Source of the DNA: Candidatus Zixiibacteriota bacterium
GTDB lineage: Bacteria; Zixibacteria; MSB-5A5; GN15; FEB-12
Reading direction: 5' to 3'
Assembly: GCA_023132995.1 (NCBI GenBank)
Contig: JAGLXI010000063.1
Location: forward strand, 1 to 8,876
Length of the DNA: 8,876 nt
Shown: piece after piece, positions 6,836 through 8,876 of the stretch
Position numbering within the stretch: the stretch's first letter is position 1
How the letters are laid out: each line of letters begins with the position of its first letter
Notes under the pieces: model-generated
The model's input: the letters and a program-made list of their open reading frames with translations, nothing else
Database searches by the model: none
Told to the model about the DNA's origin: nothing
Made by a program: the position numbers and the translations under genes

Positions 6836-7921
6836 ATGAATTGGTCTATTCTTCCAGAGGGTTGGACTCAAGAGCCTGGTTGGTGGGTCGCTGTTATTGC
6901 GGTAATCGCAGCTGTTGGAGCAGGATTGCGCTGGCTGATCAAGTTCATAAGGGATGAGTGGTGGCGTAAGAAGCACGACACACAGCACCAGGACATCGAC
7001 GAGAGAGTATCTCGGTTGGAGAAGATGCTTGAGGGTGTCCCGCTGCAGATCGAGCCATCACAACCGCCGGAGCTTCCGCCAGGCTTGCCGGAGTTGGAGC
7101 AGGACGTCGGGGAGAAAGTCAGAAGTGAGAGATTGCTGGGTTGTAGTGAGCTTATCAAGCTCGGAAACGTCGCGTTCTGGCGGAGTGACTACAAGAAGGC
7201 GGACAGCTACTACCAGGTGGCGTTGGATCAGGCGAGGAAGAGCAAGAGGCTGGATTTGGTTGTGGCCGGCTTGGGGAACATGGGCGCGGTCCGTCAGGTC
7301 ACGGGCGATCTGGATGAGGCTCTTCGTTGTCACAAGGAAGCTCTCAGCTTAGCTCGTAGCATTGGTGATCGCAAGGGTGAGGCGGGTGATCTGGGCAACA
7401 TGGGCTTGGTCTATCAAGTCAAGGGTGATTTGCGCAGGGCGACGAAATATCACAGAGAAGCTCTGCAGATTAGCCAAGAGACGGACGACCGTCAGGGTGA
7501 GGCAAGTGACTTGAGTAACATGGGCAATGTCTGTTTTCAGAGGGGTGACCGGGACAAGGCGCTGCGTTGTTACGAACAGGCACTGGCAATCGACCGTGAG
7601 ATCGATTACCCTCAGGGTGCGGCGTGGGATTTGGGTAACATCGGTACGATCTACGAAGCGATGGGTGAACTCGATAAGGCGCTACGGTACCACCAAGAAG
7701 CTCTGGATACCAACCGACAGATCGGCTACCGCCAGGGTGAGGCTAATGCTCTGGGCAACATGGGCTTCGTATACATGGCAAAGGGGGAATCAGAGAAGGC
7801 AATGCGATATCTGCGCGAAGCACTGGCGATCTTGGACGAGCATGGCTTGGCACACGGCCGCGATGTCATAGAAGACGCAATAGCCGAAATCAAACAGAAG
7901 CAGCAGGAAAAAGAGCAGTGA
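6836..7921 (+). CDS. Membrane-anchored tetratricopeptide-repeat protein
   Basis: Protein of 361 residues with no recognisable enzyme domain. A short N-terminus leads into one hydrophobic segment (about 16-37, WWVAVIAVIAAVGAGLRWLI). A basic stretch follows (WWRKKHD), which by the positive-inside rule places the rest in the cytoplasm. A short coiled-coil-like piece (about 54-67) and a proline-rich linker (about 72-86) come next. From about residue 103 to 342 there are six 40-residue TPR units of the kinesin-light-chain/TPR_12 type (LGNMG..Y...GD...A...H.EAL). Such arrays bind partner proteins, so a scaffold role is inferred and the partner is unknown. GGGGGA at 6823-6828 lies seven bases before the ATG at 6836. 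An upstream in-frame start near 6692 would overlap cutA with arginine-rich, non-family sequence and is rejected. It precedes nrdR by seven bases, probably in one operon. Confidence 0.85.
   Translation: MNWSILPEGWTQEPGWWVAVIAVIAAVGAGLRWLIKFIRDEWWRKKHDTQHQDIDERVSRLEKMLEGVPLQIEPSQPPELPPGLPELEQDVGEKVRSERLLGCSELIKLGNVAFWRSDYKKADSYYQVALDQARKSKRLDLVVAGLGNMGAVRQVTGDLDEALRCHKEALSLARSIGDRKGEAGDLGNMGLVYQVKGDLRRATKYHREALQISQETDDRQGEASDLSNMGNVCFQRGDRDKALRCYEQALAIDREIDYPQGAAWDLGNIGTIYEAMGELDKALRYHQEALDTNRQIGYRQGEANALGNMGFVYMAKGESEKAMRYLREALAILDEHGLAHGRDVIEDAIAEIKQKQQEKEQ
7136..7855 (+). repeat. 120-bp tandem repeats encoding six TPR units
   Basis: Related 120-base units follow each other inside the TPR gene; the motif around the LGN-M-G codons recurs near 7256, 7376, 7496, 7616 and 7736, always 120 bases apart. 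The segment GGTGAGGC begins the units at 7376, 7496 and 7736, with GGTGCGGC at 7616. The first unit (7136-7255) is more diverged, lacking the LGNMG signature in the canonical form, while the later ones are close to one another, consistent with internal duplication. Confidence 0.85.
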
Positions 7922-7928
7922 CAATACT

Positions 7929-8378
7929 ATGAAATGCCCGCATTGTGGACATGAGGAAGACAAAGTAGTCGACAGCCGCGCCGCACAAGACGGCCGGGCG
8001 GTGCGCCGCCGCCGCGAATGCTTAGAATGCCACGAACGCTTCACCACCTACGAGTACGTGGAACAGGCGACCCTCACCGTTATCAAGTCCGATAACCGGC
8101 GCGAGCCGTTCGACCGCAGCAAGCTGCTTCAGGGGATCAAGCTGGCCTGCAACAAAAGGCCGGTCGCGGCCAAACAGATGGAGACGATGGCCGACCAGGT
8201 CGAGGCGGAGATAAACGCCCGATCCCGCAACGAAGTCAAGAGCCAGGAAATAGGCGAGATCGTCATGAGCAAACTGCGCGACGTGGACGAGATCGCCTAC
8301 GTGCGGTTTGCGTCAGTCTATCGCAAGTTCGCCGACAAGGCGGAGTTCCTCGAAGAAATGAAAAAGCTGCTCGAATAA
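7929..8378 (+). CDS. nrdR: Ribonucleotide reductase transcriptional repressor NrdR
   Basis: Zinc- and nucleotide-dependent repressor that senses dATP/ATP through its ATP-cone and shuts down nrd genes at NrdR boxes. The 149 residues are the normal length. The N-terminal zinc ribbon has C3/C6 and C31/C34 with the typical VVDSR and RRRREC. The ATP-cone runs from about 49 to 139, with KSDNRREPFDRSKL and the family ending VRFASVYRKF. Its ATG follows the TPR stop by seven bases and has only a weak upstream purine signal, so it probably relies on coupling with the preceding gene. No ribonucleotide reductase gene and no NrdR-box match is seen in this window, so its targets lie elsewhere. An in-frame alkA-like fragment follows its TAA directly. 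Confidence 0.97.
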   Translation: MKCPHCGHEEDKVVDSRAAQDGRAVRRRRECLECHERFTTYEYVEQATLTVIKSDNRREPFDRSKLLQGIKLACNKRPVAAKQMETMADQVEAEINARSRNEVKSQEIGEIVMSKLRDVDEIAYVRFASVYRKFADKAEFLEEMKKLLE

Positions 8379-8645
8379 CGCACAACGTGGGTTGAGGTCT
8401 ACGACGCGATTACGCAGGTCAAGGGACTCGGCCCCTGGAGCGCGCACATGTATCTCATGTTTGTTCTGCGGCGACTTGACATATTCCCGTCGTTAGACCT
8501 TGGCATCCAAAAAGCCGTGCAGCAACTCTATGGCCTCGCGCAGGACCTTGACATCGAAGCTATAGCTGAAAACTGGCGGCCGTATCGCACTATAGCCAGC
8601 TGGTATCTCTGGCGTTCGATAGACAGTGGGGCGAACCCGTTGTAG
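8379..8645 (+). pseudogene. 5'-truncated AlkA-type DNA-3-methyladenine glycosylase remnant
   Basis: From the codon right after the nrdR TAA, the same frame reads 88 residues to a TAG. From about residue 5 these match the C-terminal half of HhH-GPD glycosylases of the 3-methyladenine DNA glycosylase II type. The helix-hairpin-helix reads VKGLGPWSA. LDLGI supplies the Asp (8496-8498) at the catalytic position, and ENWRPYRTIASWYLWR is the typical family ending. Intact relatives are around 200 residues, so the N-terminal half is missing. There is no start codon before the ATG at 8448, which lies after the hairpin, and no ribosome site, so a working enzyme is unlikely. The open frame and the intact motifs suggest a recent loss. 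A frameshift or assembly join upstream of 8379 is the alternative. Confidence 0.75.
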
Positions 8646-8683
8646 ACAGGGATCCTGCGCGAGCGGCAAGGAAGGAGTCGGCA

Positions 8684-8876
8684 ATGATCAGATACACAGA
8701 GTCAATCGAAGGCGTCACCGCCGAGCAACTGGATGGGTTCTTCGTCGGCTGGGGCAAACCGCCTACGCCGGAGACGCACTTGAAACTTCTGGGTAGTAGC
8801 GATCATGTTGTGTTGGCTATCGATGATACCCGGCGCGCGGTGGTCGGGTTCATTACGGCCATCACCGATGGCATCC
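8684..8876 (+). CDS. GNAT-family N-acetyltransferase (N-terminal part, runs off the window)
   Basis: The first 64 codons of a probable acetyltransferase using acetyl-CoA; the substrate is unknown. The start is strong: AAGGAAGGAG (8669-8677 region) lies six bases before the ATG at 8684. The visible part (IEGVTAEQLDGFFVGWGKPP, then HVVLAIDD...VVGFITAITDG) matches the N-terminal strands of GNAT proteins, with VVGFI as the beta-4 strand. The acetyl-CoA-binding Q/RxxGxG/A loop lies beyond the window edge and could not be checked. It begins 38 bases after the alkA-like remnant, with no obvious promoter between them. Confidence 0.8.
   Translation, partial: MIRYTESIEGVTAEQLDGFFVGWGKPPTPETHLKLLGSSDHVVLAIDDTRRAVVGFITAITDGI

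Noticed and set aside
7136..7855. CRISPR-like array
   Set aside because: The 120-base periodicity is wholly coding, in frame, with diverged units and no unique spacers; it encodes TPR motifs.
8448..8645. A functional short glycosylase starting at the ATG at 8448
   Set aside because: It would lack the helix-hairpin-helix and the whole N-terminal half and has no ribosome site, so it is better treated as part of the remnant.

Overview
The window is bacterial chromosomal DNA, GC-rich by eye, with every supported gene on the + strand. Proteins are of housekeeping type with Gram-negative-like style, and intergenic gaps carry palindromic repeat elements of the kind dispersed in environmental Proteobacteria and FCB-group genomes. 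The phylum cannot be fixed from the sequence; an uncultured FCB-type lineage such as Zixibacteria or a deltaproteobacterium-like organism is only a guess.

Layout. Positions 1-115 hold a good sigma70-type promoter and a short dyad-containing leader for valS (valyl-tRNA synthetase, 116-2791), which ends in an intrinsic terminator overlapping its stop codon. Positions 2824-3065 contain no credible gene but a run of four inverted repeats. A promoter at 3066-3094 precedes glyA (serine hydroxymethyltransferase, 3124-4374). After a 91-base repeat-bearing gap comes a compact run of five genes: a polytopic membrane GT39/ArnT-like glycosyltransferase (4466-6187), an MTH1187/UPF0045 thiamine-binding-type protein (6191-6499), cutA (6496-6813, ATGA overlap), a membrane-anchored TPR protein with six 40-residue repeats (6836-7921) and nrdR (7929-8378). 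Immediately after the nrdR stop, and in the same frame, lies the C-terminal part of an AlkA-type DNA glycosylase with no start codon, read as a 5'-truncated pseudogene (8379-8645). The window ends inside a GNAT acetyltransferase gene that starts at 8684.

How they fit. valS serves translation. glyA makes one-carbon units for thymidylate and purines, and nrdR represses ribonucleotide reductase, so the glyA...nrdR neighbourhood is a nucleotide-supply theme known from other bacteria. The glycosyltransferase, UPF0045, cutA and TPR genes sit between them and look like lineage-specific additions. I see no CRISPR array, transposase, tRNA or rRNA, and no clear new multi-gene system. The most noteworthy points are the in-frame alkA remnant behind nrdR, the string of inverted repeats between valS and glyA, and the overlapping UPF0045-cutA pair in an otherwise unexpected gene cluster.
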